From the NCBI RefSeq assembly GCF_033807575.1, contig NC_084721.1, forward strand, positions 6,076,001 to 6,140,000: a stretch of 64,000 bases of DNA, given 5' to 3'. The stretch's first letter is position 1, and each line of letters opens with the position of its first letter. The notes under the pieces were generated by a model. That model saw only the letters and a list, made by a program, of their open reading frames with translations. It had not been told where the DNA came from and did not search any database. Both the position numbers and the translations under genes were made by a program. This DNA comes from Cydia pomonella (Eukaryota > Arthropoda > Insecta > Lepidoptera > Tortricidae). Positions 32,301 to 42,832 of the stretch are shown here, one piece after another.

Positions 32301-35300
32301 TCCATTTTAGTGACTGTGTCTAACTTTAAGTTTAGTAATAATCGCTAGCGATAACGACAATTATACATATACTAGTGTAAAGACCCTTCAGGTATTTGTC
32401 GGCAAGATGTATGATACAGCGGAAAAGGTATAGGTATTGTTTAACGTCTCCCTAGCTAGCACGATCTAACAATCTTCACAATTACCTATACCTATGTAAC
32501 AATAGAATATATAACAGATAATTGATCTAATATATATATATATGTAAATCCGCGTCGTGTGCAAAGATCTCGCGAGGTCAGTTGGAGTAGGTAAGTAACC
32601 ACATGGAGTTGCTGCATACGCATAGGGCCAGTTAAATGAGGAAAACTGTGGTCCTGATAGAAGGGCCTCTAACCAAAGTTGATGATATCGAAATAGGTAT
32701 CCCAAAATAAGCTCACCTTTAAAACTATCCTGACCCTCGAACTTAGGTATCTTCGGCTTGCCCAGATGTCCGGTGGCAAAGATCACGAAATCGCATGTCG
32801 CCGTTGCGTTCTCTTTGGTGTCTGTCTTCGTGTATGAGATCTCCCATTGAGTACCCGCCCATTTCACCGACGTCACTAAAGAGCGGAACTGAAAATAAGT
32901 TTTTATAATTGTTATTGATATTTGAATTGGATATATTGTTGTTTGGATATATGTGTCAGAATCTTATTCTAAATCTCTCAATATCTTATTGAAAATAATA
33001 TTAAAAATATATTAAATGACAAAATTGTGTAGATTCCGAGATTATTATAACTTTACCGTTGAGAATTTATTATAAGTCAAGGGTCGGCAAACCGCGACTC
33101 GCGGGCTGTATAAAGATCCAATGACATCCAAAAAACTACCTAAAGTACCTAACACTTAGAGGAGTTCGACTAGTCCGTTTAACATTTTTGTGTTAAATAC
33201 TTTGACATTTCGAAAACTGATGATTTTTATTATGGTTGACTGTTCCCTTAATAAGTTTGACGACCCATGATCTAGGTGACAGGCAGGTACCTACACAGAC
33301 ACATGTATTGTTTACGATAATTTACAAAGCGATAGTTTTTCTGTAGATAACTAACTAAATTAAGTTATCTGAAACTGGCCTGACTGTTTATATCATAAAA
33401 TATAAAAGGAAGTCGTTATTTTTTTGTTTGTTTAAACAAAAACACAGCACAACTATATAAAAAACCTGCTTACAATATTTGTATAAAAAAGTCCTATTCA
33501 AAGAACTAACGTGGACATAGGTTTTTTGTACACGAAACATGTCATACCTAAGGAAAACACTGCATAGCAATAAACAGGTTTCCTTTTAGAACACGAGTAA
33601 TGTGGTTAACTAGAATCATAGTAATTGCGTCTTTGTATCGATCATTATATCGACTTTACGGCATCAACAGGATCTATTGTGAGATGATGACAACTCCACT
33701 CACATTAAAACACTACAAGAAAAGATAGATTGTATTTATATACAATAATTCGTATATTGTTATACTACCTATAGACCTTTTTATTAAATTTTGTATAAAG
33801 GTATATTAAAAATAATAAAGACTGAATGAAGAAATAATAACTAGCCAGATTTTAGAGAACAAAATTGGCTTATCTTAATTTAATCATAGGTACTCATATT
33901 GTTTATGTGGCTTGATTCTTAAAAAGGATAGGGAAAACCTTGATGAAGTGATTCCGAATTTAAATTTGGCGGGAATTCCACCCATTATGGTTCATGAATC
34001 ACTAGACGCTTTGACTAGATAGTCACTCTCAGTACTCAGTAGTCGACTACAAACACGACAAAAGTTCACACAGTATGTACAAAACCCAGGCAAACTCCTG
34101 TTGTCAAATTTACGGTCATCCTTTATCGCGTCTTAGAAATGGGTTTTCACGTACTTACCTCTATATGTTTCTTGAAGTTGAACTCTTTGGTGAACTTCCT
34201 CTGGTACTTGTTGGATACATCGGCGTGGAGTCAGGGAAGTACCTACCTGTTGACGCCATTTCAACAAGTCTGCAACGTTTGACATATATCATCTTAAGTT
34301 TTTACATACCTCTATATGTTTCTCAAGGTCGAACTCTATGGTAAATTTCTTCAGATACTTGTAGAAGCAGGGACCGCTGGGATACGTTGGCGTGGAATCA
34401 GGGAAATACTATTTAGCGAACTCCAAGGCCTGTAGCGATGTGTTCGTCGTAAAATATTTAAAGTTTTTACGTACCTCTATATGTTTCTCAAGATCGAACT
34501 CTTTGGTAAAGTTCTTCAGATACTTGTAGAAGCAGGGACCGCTGGGATACGTCGGCGTGGAGTCAGGGAAATACCAGTTGGCAAACTCCATGGTCTGCCG
34601 CGGTGTATTTGTCCTGGAATAACATAATTGACATTAATTACTTACCTTAAGCACATGTGTGAAATGTCTCGTTATGTCAATACAATGAAAACTATATAGA
34701 CTCGGTCGGTAATTGGGACTTGAATTGAACCCACATTGGTACGCCTAATCGGGACTACGATCGACCTATTTAAATTATACAAAAAATATAGAAAACCACG
34801 AATGGGATTAAATTGACATGAAAGTCTTCACACATAACTAAATGACACGTACATACTCGTAAATGAAAAAAATCAAGTAGGTAACTGCATTCGAGTTAGT
34901 CTGAACAATTGAAAATTAAGTCTGCCTTTTGTATCTTTTTATGTGCATCTATAAAGTTTAAAATAATTTTAACTAGAATTCCAAGTACCTACTTAATCTC
35001 AAACATGAATGATTTTCTAAGGGATAAGTTCGGCTTTGTAATTATTAATAATTGTTTATCTTTGTTATGTACTAGTTTAGTGCAATTCAGTGTTTTAATA
35101 GGAACTACACTAATATACCTATTACCAGTATTTATAATTATAAATTAATTAATTTAAAAAATATATTGACCGTAATAAGCAGGTTAGATTAAACCGACTG
35201 GACTAGTCCCCGTGTTCTCGCTCCAACCGGTTGAATTACCTAACATCCGCGGTTTCTCCAGTAATGTATTTTACATTTGGTATTGTTAATGCAGCCTCAT

Positions 35301-37329
35301 TTCTTGCTCAATGAACAGATACGGGGAAAACCGGCGAGGACTTTAATCTTAAAACGGATATATTTAATTAGATCACCTAAACGTAGGTCATGTTACCGAT
35401 CGCTATTTGTTGCATCCGAAATGGACGCACTGGCATTATGTACACCCAGCCGCAACATTTCATGGACACTTTATTTTATTATAAAATGCCCATGTAATTT
35501 TGTAGCTCGCTGTACAAACTATCAAAGATTTAAACCTTACCTGAAACTGTGAATATTACTTTGACAGCGTACTCCTATGGATATTGATATCCGTTCTATG
35601 GATATTGATATTATATTAATAGACAGGTAGTTCTGGCCGTCATCAAAATACCTCACAGTGACCTGCGAAATTCCATGGACACATTATGAACAAATTCATT
35701 TGTAAAGTGTCTATGTGTATCAAATCGCGGCCTCTATACCGAATATGTCTGTCACATAAAACCATTGAGCAAGAATCAGTTTGGGTTCGACTGTGACGTA
35801 GATAATTGATTATCGCTCACAAAAACTAATATATGTTATGCATGCAGGTAATGCGCTTGGTTGCACTTGTCAAATATTTGTGATGCTACTTTTACTTTGA
35901 AGTTCCACAACATGGAGAAACGATGGTTGAATCAAGATCTTTGTCGTGTCTGCTTGTATTACTTGTTTTTTTGCGTAAAAGCATACTACCTATATGCATT
36001 CTCTGCGTACGTTGTATATGTCTGTTACCTTAAGCCATTGAGCAAGAAGCGCTTTGGGTCTCTGACGTAATTGATTATCGGTGACAAAACAAATACACGT
36101 TCTGCAGGTACTGCGCCCGGCTGCACTTGCCAAATATTTGTGTAGTGGCATGGATATGGCTCAAATAATTAAATATTTATAATGCGGCTCTTTTCTTCGA
36201 AGTTCATGCAACCCGTAAGAAACGATGGATGATAATCGTAATAATTGCCTAGTCTGCTTTAATGTTTAATTTTTCTACTGTCTCTTTTATTAAGATGTGC
36301 AATAATCTATTATATCTATCATAACACCAGGCATTTACCGGGATGCGCTTTTTATTCTCATTTACTTACTACGCTGTACGATTTAAATATACCCATTGTC
36401 AATTTATAGCCATACGCCATGCTGGAAAAAGTTTTACTTTAAGATTAACTTCGATCTCATGAAAATCTTTCACATAGCTAATAGTCAGGCAGGGGGACCC
36501 TCTGCTCATGTGGTCACTGCAGCTGATGCAACTGACCTTATTTCGGCCGGTTTGCGAGTTGCATCTCGTGAACAAACTGGAAATTGCAAGGTCACCACCC
36601 AGTGAAGAACTCAAGATGCACCTTACGACTTAACGAGATATGTTAATTTAACATAAATACAATTACTAAACAGGTAAGACAAAACAAACACTTAACGCAT
36701 TTTATCATTTTGTGACCGGTTTTTATTGCATCATTAAATTTTGGTTATAATTAAATCTTACCTATGTTTTCTCAAACGACATGATACAAACAGCCGCCAA
36801 GCCGCCGATCAAGCAACCGAGCACCTGAAATTCTCGAAAACAAACAGTCGGAGCCGAGGATCTGTATTGATGTCGACGCCAGGCTGATTGTCTGGAACCT
36901 CCTGTGTCCATTGACGTAACACTGCACCTGGTCCTGGTACCTACATTACCTATATTCTAAAGACGTAATATCGTTACAATCGAGGTTAGTCACCGAATTA
37001 CCCCGATTGCTTGTAGACTCTCCGCGAACTCCGGCAGACCATCTTCCTCCAAATCATTTTGGAACCTCCAGTTCCCGCCAGGGCACCGTTGCGCCTCGAA
37101 AACACCATAAATTCGATACCACATAAACACTGCGGACCAACCTTAGTTGCTTATAGATCCCCGTGAACTCTGGCAGGCCATCCTCCTCCAAATCAGTTTG
37201 GAACCTCCAGTTTCCGCCAAGGCTTCGTTGGGCCTCAAACACTGAGAATTCGACGCCATACTGCTTAAGGTACCGCGCAGACGCAAGCCCGCCGTAACCG
37301 GCGCCAATCACACATGTGCGTCGGGATGG
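29397..37329 (-). CDS. FMO: Flavin-containing monooxygenase FMO-B (425 codons here plus a short first exon)
   Basis: Exons in transcript order: 37329-37142, 34613-34475, 32888-32717, 32250-31978, 31384-31224, 30241-30098, 29597-29397 (TAG stop at 29399-29397). Every intron has GT/AG ends. Intron phases equal those of FMO-A, and three exons have identical length (139, 172, 144 nt). With the candidate 6-codon first exon at 39209-39192 the protein is 431 aa. Motifs: FAD GAGYGG at 15-20, FATGHLGKP at 152-160, FMO signature F-G---H---YK at 171-182, NADPH GAGPSG at 196-201, and LALPKPIITRAIDVQADY near the C-terminal third. It is closer to the family consensus than FMO-A, so it is probably the catalytically conventional one. 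Function: NADPH-dependent N/S-oxygenation of xenobiotics. Oddities: exon duplications at 34158-34440 and 37007-37124. Confidence 0.94.
29825..29914. repeat. Perfect 21-bp inverted repeat in FMO-B last intron
   Basis: 29825-29845 (TTCAATCGGGCGAAAACCAGA) and 29894-29914 are exact reverse complements. A second inner pair (GCCCCTGAAAG..CTTTTAGGGGC) lies inside. It is a small fold-back element between exons 30098 and 29597. Confidence 0.9.
30326..30430 (-). repeat. Non-LTR-type 3' tail fragment
   Basis: Second copy of the segment at 126-228, within the FMO-B intron 30242-31223. The rest of that intron (to 31223) is AT-rich with no gene; repeated GAGATGT/GTCTCTAAATGTC words at about 30500-30640 suggest further worn tail sequence. 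Confidence 0.45.
32889..34157 (-). other. FMO-B intron, first part, nothing recognised
   Basis: AT-rich intron between exon 32717-32888 and the exon array at 34158-34613. No gene or clear repeat was seen. Confidence 0.4.
34158..34277 (-). pseudogene. Relic copy of FMO-B exon 2 (most decayed)
   Basis: On the - strand it matches the working exon at 34475-34613: TTCCCTGACTCCACGCCGA.GTATCC, then TTCACCAAAGAGTTCAAC and AAACATATAGAG followed by a perfect GTAAGT donor. It lacks about 18 nt in the middle (the region coding SGPCFY), its 5' part is diverged, and no acceptor is obvious. It cannot be spliced in frame as a replacement exon. Confidence 0.85.
34310..34440 (-). pseudogene. Broken copy of FMO-B exon 2 (nonsense and lost acceptor)
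   Basis: Nearly the same as the working exon at 34475-34613 along its length (RTNTSLQALEFAK, stop, YFPDSTPTYPSGPCFYKYLK, FDLEKHIE), with donor GTATGT. Two defects are visible: the Trp codon TGG of the working copy is TAG here, and the acceptor AG is AC (TTTTAC instead of TTCCAG). If spliced in it would truncate the protein. Confidence 0.9.
34614..35734 (-). other. FMO-B intron, no recognisable feature
   Basis: AT-rich intron sequence. The short ORFs on + (34909-35148, 35277-35552) have no support. Confidence 0.4.
35735..36270. repeat. Tandem duplication, about 265-bp unit, in FMO-B intron
   Basis: Unit 1 (about 35735-36000) and unit 2 (about 36005-36270) share in order TATGTCTGTYAC, CCATTGAGCAAGAA, TGACGTA..ATTGATTATCG, CAGGTAMTGCGC..TTGCACTTG.CAAATATTTGTG, CGAAGTTC, and GAAACGATGG. 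The offset is 260-273 bp because of small indels. Confidence 0.8.
36271..37006 (-). other. FMO-B intron, no firm feature
   Basis: The GC-richer block at 36470-36620 is open on both strands for about 70 codons but resembles nothing I know. The rest is AT-rich. Confidence 0.35.
37007..37124 (-). pseudogene. Partial duplicate of FMO-B exon 1 (3' half)
   Basis: On the - strand this reads VFEAQRCPGGNWRFQNDLEE then DGLPEF, against VFEAQRSLGGNWRFQTDLEE then DGLPEF in the working exon at 37142-37329. The offset between the copies is 140 bp. The GAGYGG FAD motif and the acceptor are missing, so the copy cannot replace the real exon. The reading frame is largely kept up to a small shift near TCTACAAGCAA. 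Confidence 0.88.
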
Positions 37330-37394
37330 CTGTAAAAATATTTGACGGAATTATTTTAGGCTAAATGTTGGGTTAAGTTAAAAGTATTGTTTTC

Positions 37395-37667
37395 AAGCAA
37401 CTTGCTAGATAATGGCTCGTTTGAGTATATGTTTGAAAGCAGCAAAAAATAATGAGCACGTGTTTTGTTATATCGGCTAAAACTCATTATTTCCTAAAAA
37501 AATCGCCATTCGAAGTTTTATAATATCTTATCGCTAAAGTTACACATAAAGACGGGTGTTTTTTTTAGGAAAACTTGAGTTTAAGCAGATATAACAAAAC
37601 ACGTGTACATTATTTTTTCCTGTTCTCAAACATATACTAAAACAAGCCATTAACTGGCAAGTTGCTT
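37395..37667. repeat. Long fold-back element, about 105-bp arms
   Basis: The left arm 37395-37500 (AAGCAACTTGCTAGATAATGG..CACGTGTTTTGTTATATC..ACTCATTATTTCCTAAAAAAA) and right arm 37562-37667 are imperfect reverse complements. The loop is about 60 nt. It lies in the first FMO-B intron, 66 bp upstream of the 37329 acceptor. Confidence 0.88.
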
Positions 37668-38298
37668 AAGCATCACTTTCTATAGGAGTTAGAAGATTTT
37701 GTAACTTTTTAGTACTTTGGAGGACAATTTCTCCCATTAGGTTGAGTTTGGGCAGCTAAAAACAATACGTGTCCGTTATTTTAGACTACTCTATCTATAA
37801 CATATATAAATATAAATCAAATCGGAACCGGACAGTTGGGTACCTTTTCTTGTAAGTGTCTAAATTAATTTTTCCAGGGATTGCCAACCATAAATCCTGT
37901 AGATAATCATCGGACGCCGGTCAACATAGTCAAACACTTTATATTCTATTGACACGAGTGGTTGATGATAAATATTTATTAGCCAAGCTTTGCTAACACG
38001 TGCTTTGGCAATCGCATCACACCTAGTGAGGCAATTTATACGAAAGTGTAAGTTTATCCCTCATTAGTGAAACAGTGAAAGGAATTCAGATAGGTTCATA
38101 TTGATTGACCATTGTTCTTTAGGTTAAATTAACCTCTTGTCTGTGTATGATAAGTAGATATCCGACCGAATATAGGCCGAATACCTATAATTAATCATTA
38201 TCTTATTTATCAATGTAGGTATAGAAATATTACGTAACGTGTAATACGCAAACCTAATTTAAAAGAAAATTCACAGAACCTATCAATAATAATGATAC

Positions 38299-38563
38299 GA
38301 CGACCGGTCTGGCCTAGCGGGTAGTGACCCTGCCTACGAAGCCGATGGTCCCGGGTTCAAATCCTGGTAAGGGCATTTATTCGTGTGATGAGCATGGATA
38401 TTTGTTCCTGAGTCACGGGTGGTTTCTATGTATTTAAGTATTTATAAATATTTATATATTATATATATCGTTGTCTAAATAAGTACCCCCAATACAAGCC
38501 TTATTGAGCTTACTGTGGGACTTAGTCAATTTGTGTAATAATGTCCTATAATATTTATTTAAT
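38299..38563 (+). repeat. tRNA-headed SINE, full-length copy
   Basis: A box TGGCCTAGCGG, B box GGTTCAAATCC, and the family body through CTTAGTCAATTTGTGTAATAATGTCCTATAATATTTATTT. It lies in the candidate first intron of FMO-B, in opposite orientation to the gene. Confidence 0.92.
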
Positions 38564-38896
38564 ATTAACGATTCTATAAGTAGATAGTTTATATCAGAAA
38601 TCCTTCCACCTAAAAGTATAATTCTCAGTGATGAAACAAAATATAATTGCGACACAAAATGACAAAAGATGACATTTAATTTAACAACCCATCCGCCGTA
38701 AAACAACATGTTTCTTCACACTCATTAATTCCCGCTCAAGTACGGATATTTTAATGAGTTTAATGCCTTAATCGTTTAATTTACTTTTTAACAATACATG
38801 CTGGCCATTAACTGGCCGTGTCACGGACAAGTAATTATGTGGTGTGGACATTTTGGGGATCTGTAAAAAGGATGTGTCGAATTTTTTGTTATAAAA

Positions 38897-39161
38897 ATTG
38901 GCAGTCGGACCCGCGCACGAAACGCTCCGTAATAACGGCAAAAAAAAACATTTGTTGTATGGGAGCCCCACTTGAATATTTATTTTATTGTTTTCAATAG
39001 TTGTTACAGCAGCAACATGGCGGCTACAGAAATACATCATCTGCAAAAATTTCAACTGTCTACATACAGTAGGTACATGAAAGACAGACAGACAGGCGGA
39101 CAGTAGTCTTAGTAATAGGGTCCCGTTTTTACCCTTTGGGTACCAGTACAGAACCCTAAAA
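38897..39161 (-). repeat. Diverged gggttccgta-family element
   Basis: GGCAGTCGGACCCGCGCACGAAACGCTCCGTAA at one end; GACAGACAGACAGGCGGACAG and CCCGTTTTTACCCTTTGGGTACC..GAACCCTAAAA at the other. This is the same short subfamily as 42966-43208. Confidence 0.7.
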
Positions 39162-39191
39162 GATAAAAATTTAATACTTATCGTAATTTAC

Positions 39192-39209
39192 CTCAACATT
39201 GCCTACCAT
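39192..39209 (-). CDS. Candidate 6-codon first coding exon of FMO-B
   Basis: On the - strand ATG GTA GGC AAT GTT GAG is followed directly by GTAAAT. Joined in phase 0 to the exon starting at 37329 it gives MVGNVE-PSRRTCVIGAG, a normal FMO N-terminus. The working exon has no in-frame ATG before the Rossmann motif, so an upstream start is needed. Other upstream ATG/donor pairs have not been excluded. Confidence 0.4.
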
Positions 39210-40162
39210 GCCCAACATTACCGTGCGTAAAATACCGATAATTCTTAACAAAACAGCTGTCTTTACCTTCTAATTACTAATAATGGGAGAATCGCGACCA
39301 TAATATCGATCGTAGGTTACTGGAATATATTAAGCTATATTTTATTTACTTACATAATAACTAATAAGTGACACAGGTTATACAACATTTTAAAATACAG
39401 TTAGGCATACTAGCTATCGTCAGAAATCACTGTTTCCGCTGAACCCGGTTCGTGGATGCGTTTTGGCCTCGAAAAATGGTCATTAAGGTCACATGTTGCG
39501 CATCCTTGACTGCATTATGTGTCGTCTAGAGGAAAAATCATGACCATGTCCACTGGCTACTCTAAGTTAAACCATTTGCAATAAGCTTAGATCTAAAACT
39601 GGAATCAATTACTTTACAAGCGAAAAGTGCCCAATTTCATACTATACGACCTTGCTGGCCCTCAGGTCAAAAAGTTTGGACATCAGGGAAAGTTTAGGGT
39701 TTAGTGAATAGAAAGCCATGATGCAAAGATAGAGTACACGTGGAGTAAGGTGCCCAATGGCGGATTTGCCCTAAGGCCTAGTAGGCGCACCGGGCTTAAT
39801 AGTAAGGCGGCCAGACATTAAGGACGGCAGTCTTTATGATGGGTGGAACGGGGCGGTTAGTACTACAGAAAAGAAAAGTTTTTTTGACGCGAAAATTGTT
39901 TTGCCTTTGTATACAGGGTTGGACGACTTGGACGACCTGCCCTAAGTTAAAAAACAATTATCGCGTCAAAAAAACCTCTAGTTTTTCATAATCTGACACT
40001 ATACCGAATATACCTTTAAGCGGATTCCCGCTATGTAACTTAATTCCAGCTAGAGTCGGACCAAGCTAACTCTGCAATGACAAAGTGTGGTCATGTCATC
40101 ATTAATTTCAATATTCTTTGAAAATATTACGTTTATAAAGACACGCCCCCACTTTCTTAAAG
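39210..40162. other. Intergenic, no gene
   Basis: Contains a repeat-like piece near 40050-40140 (AAGCTAACTCTGCAATGACAAAGTGTGGTCATGTCATCATTAAT) also seen at 62740-62790. The rest is unassigned. Confidence 0.4.
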
Positions 40163-40270
40163 TAAACTAGGTAATGTGTACAGTCAGAAAAGCTATTAGC
40201 TTGGCACCCCTGCATACACATTTGTATGCTAAGCTAATAGTTTTGTTGTCTGTACACATTACCTAGTTTA
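40163..40270. repeat. Fold-back element with ACAGTC/ACAGAC ends
   Basis: TAAACTAGGTAATGTGTACAG..CTATTAGCTT on the left pairs with AAGCTAATAG..CTGTACACATTACCTAGTTTA on the right. The TAAACTAGGTAATGTG outer 16 bp pair perfectly, so either the flank was duplicated or these bases belong to the element. Confidence 0.88.
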
Positions 40271-40849
40271 GTCGTGAAATGCAAATATCTCGGAAACATG
40301 AAACAAATCACTGCAGTCCGCAAGGCTAACAACTCTGCAGATACAGAACTAGGTTTTATTAATGTAGGTCCAGTCTCGAATGCATTATAAATACCAATAT
40401 TAGATTGTTAACCAAGGGATGAAAGGCACTCATTTCTGTCGAGGTAGTTTGGCACTCAAACGCAGTGAGACTGAAATGGTGCCTTTCACCTGAGTTAAAC
40501 ACTTTACTTTTCAATAGTGCAGAAACGTATCATTTTCTGGATACTTCATAGAACAACAATGACACACTTTCAGAACATGAGAACGGCAAAATTCTACTTA
40601 AAACGTGACAGACCTTATACATATTGAACAATTTATGAATATTGCCCTGCTTACAACTGTACTGCAGATATCTGAGCTACCTATCTACAGGGGCGTATCA
40701 TGTACTAATCTAGCCGTGGGCGACACCACACGAGTGAGGCCCTTTTCAATGTGCATTAAAGGTAATACAAAGGTTGGTTTTGCGGGCCCCCTCATTGCGA
40801 GGGCCCTATTCGCCCACGCCTAGCTACGCTAATGGGTATCTACTTCCCA

Positions 40850-41101
40850 AATTAAAACAAAAATATTACTTTGCTAATCCGTGAAAAGATAACGTGCTAG
40901 TGAACACTTTTAGTGAAGTTCAGTTGTCGGACGTCAGACCGTCAGACATCTCCTGAGGATGCGTCGTAGAGAGGCGAAACACGTCGAGTTTTGTGCTTTT
41001 AGTGGTGGTTTGTTATATTTATTTGGTAAATATTTATTGGCACTGATTAACTAACACGTTATGTTTTCGTGGATTAGCAAAGTAATATTTTTGTTTTAAT
41101 T
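40850..41101. repeat. 47-bp inverted repeats enclosing a hammerhead-like motif (Penelope-like candidate)
   Basis: Arms 40850-40896 and 41055-41101 match at 44 of 47 positions. Between them lies CTGAGGA (40953-40959), 16 nt, then GAAA (40976-40979) followed by CACGTC. CTGANGA and GAAA are the two invariant boxes of hammerhead ribozymes, and upstream GTC triplets could supply the cleavage site. Penelope-like retroelements carry such motifs in their terminal repeats. Stem pairing is weak in my reading, so the ribozyme is a hypothesis; the inverted repeat is certain. Confidence 0.5.
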
Positions 41102-42303
41102 AGTATGGATTTCCGCAAATTAACGCCTTATTCTATTCATTATTTATCTACTTCCCATCCTAATAAAATATAGGTAACGAAATCTTTCCATCTCACAAAT
41201 TATATAGGCTGCTTTTTCACTGAGGTGGAGATACAAGGAATTAACCAATAGCATTGGTTGTAAGTTGTAATTCACATCTCTTCTCCGCTCCGCTGGGTCA
41301 CAGCCTTCGAGCAACACCAGGAAAGGAGACGGCATTCATACTATTATTCCTGTTCATACACTCCCCTCTGCCGAAGCATAGACAACTGTACCTATGGCGT
41401 TGCATGTTGTGACTCGTCCATACACAAAAAAAGATCGATGTTTGCAACATTTGTCTCTGACGTTTGTCATTTTCTATGTATTTGTGTCGTCTTTACAGAT
41501 TGGATTTTGTATGTAATGAGTGAGAAGTGTGACTGTGTGCACGTTTCCCCCCGCAAAAAATGGCAGAATGATTTGTTAGGTAAGATATCACTTGAGCTCC
41601 TCCCTTCCGACGAGTCAGAAGGACGGTGTTGCTCGAAGATCGCAGTTTCCGTAGAAAGGCCTTAACAATAACCATACTTAATACGTTGGTACTGTGATCT
41701 CACAGCTTAATTAGTATTATTATTTACTTATTAGCACTGGTACATTAATAGCTCGCGATGCGTTTCAAATTATAAACTACGATTTAATGACATGTAATAA
41801 CACGTACTTACCTAAAACCTCAATATCGGCATAGATCAGTAAAACAACCTACTGTATTCGTTTATTATGTAAGTATCTTATTCTAAGCGCAACAAATATT
41901 ATCGTTAGTTTGAGTATATCATTCAACACTCATGAAGTAAAATTTTCGAGATTTCCAATACTTAACGTCAATAAATTAGCTGTATAATTCACCCTAAATG
42001 TAACTATGCCGCATAATATAAAGCATAAATCGAATCGTCCATGACACACAGCATAAGATTTTAAGATTAGCCAATAGTAGCTACATACGAAAAATTACAG
42101 CAACGATTATCTAATATTACGTGATACGGTAATCATCCGAGCGGATTTGAATTATTTATGCTGTTTCTGGCGCTTTGTGTACGATGATGATATAGTGCAA
42201 TTTTCAATGAATAGAATTACCGGAAAGTATTGTAAAGAATGAATTAATATTGCTGGGTTACACATGAAGCCTTGCTTTTACAACCTATCTGTCATAGTCG
42301 GAA
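41102..42303. other. Intergenic, no gene
   Basis: AT-rich sequence. ORFs of 60-75 codons on both strands near 41440-41680 overlap each other and show no family features. Confidence 0.4.
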
Positions 42304-42408
42304 GTGGTCCTGCCTATGAAATGAAGCCGATGGTCCCGGGGTTCAAATCCCTGTACCAGTGCATTTATTTGTGTGATGAGCACGGATATTTGTTCCAAGC
42401 CATGTATT
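42304..42408 (+). repeat. SINE fragment (head and part of body)
   Basis: GTGGTCCTGCCTATGAA..GAAGCCGATGGTCCCGGGGTTCAAATCC then GTGTGATGAGCACGGATATTTGTTCC. Same family as 38299; the A-box half and the tail are missing. Confidence 0.8.
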
Positions 42409-42832
42409 TTATTTATATAAAAAAATTTTAGTTACTTACACAATTTTCAATCGTGGCTTACGTGCCGAATGTTTGAAATGTCACGAATTATTTCGCTTTT
42501 TTGTTTTTCTTCGCAAGTGTGATGAAAAACATTGTGAGTAACTCCGGGGGTAAGAAAATTGCAAAATTTGACTAACCCCCTTCGTTGCACAATGTACTAT
42601 AACAGCGGACCGCCATATATTATATTATACATCTAAAGGTGTGACCAAATCATATTTTTCCTCATATTTTAATTGAGGTGATGCTGGTACCAAAACTCAT
42701 ATCATAATCATGTCGACTAAGGTCAGTGACCTATTTATTATTCACGAATTAGTCGTAAAAATAAATTACGTCGAGCATCAGAAAAACCCGGATACCTTGT
42801 ATCCAAAATACCCCATGTAATAAAAATATTTG

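Noticed and set aside
36396..36614. Overlapping 69-71-codon ORFs on both strands in an FMO-B intron
   Set aside because: Slightly richer in GC than its flanks but no known motif; no splice sites linking it to anything.
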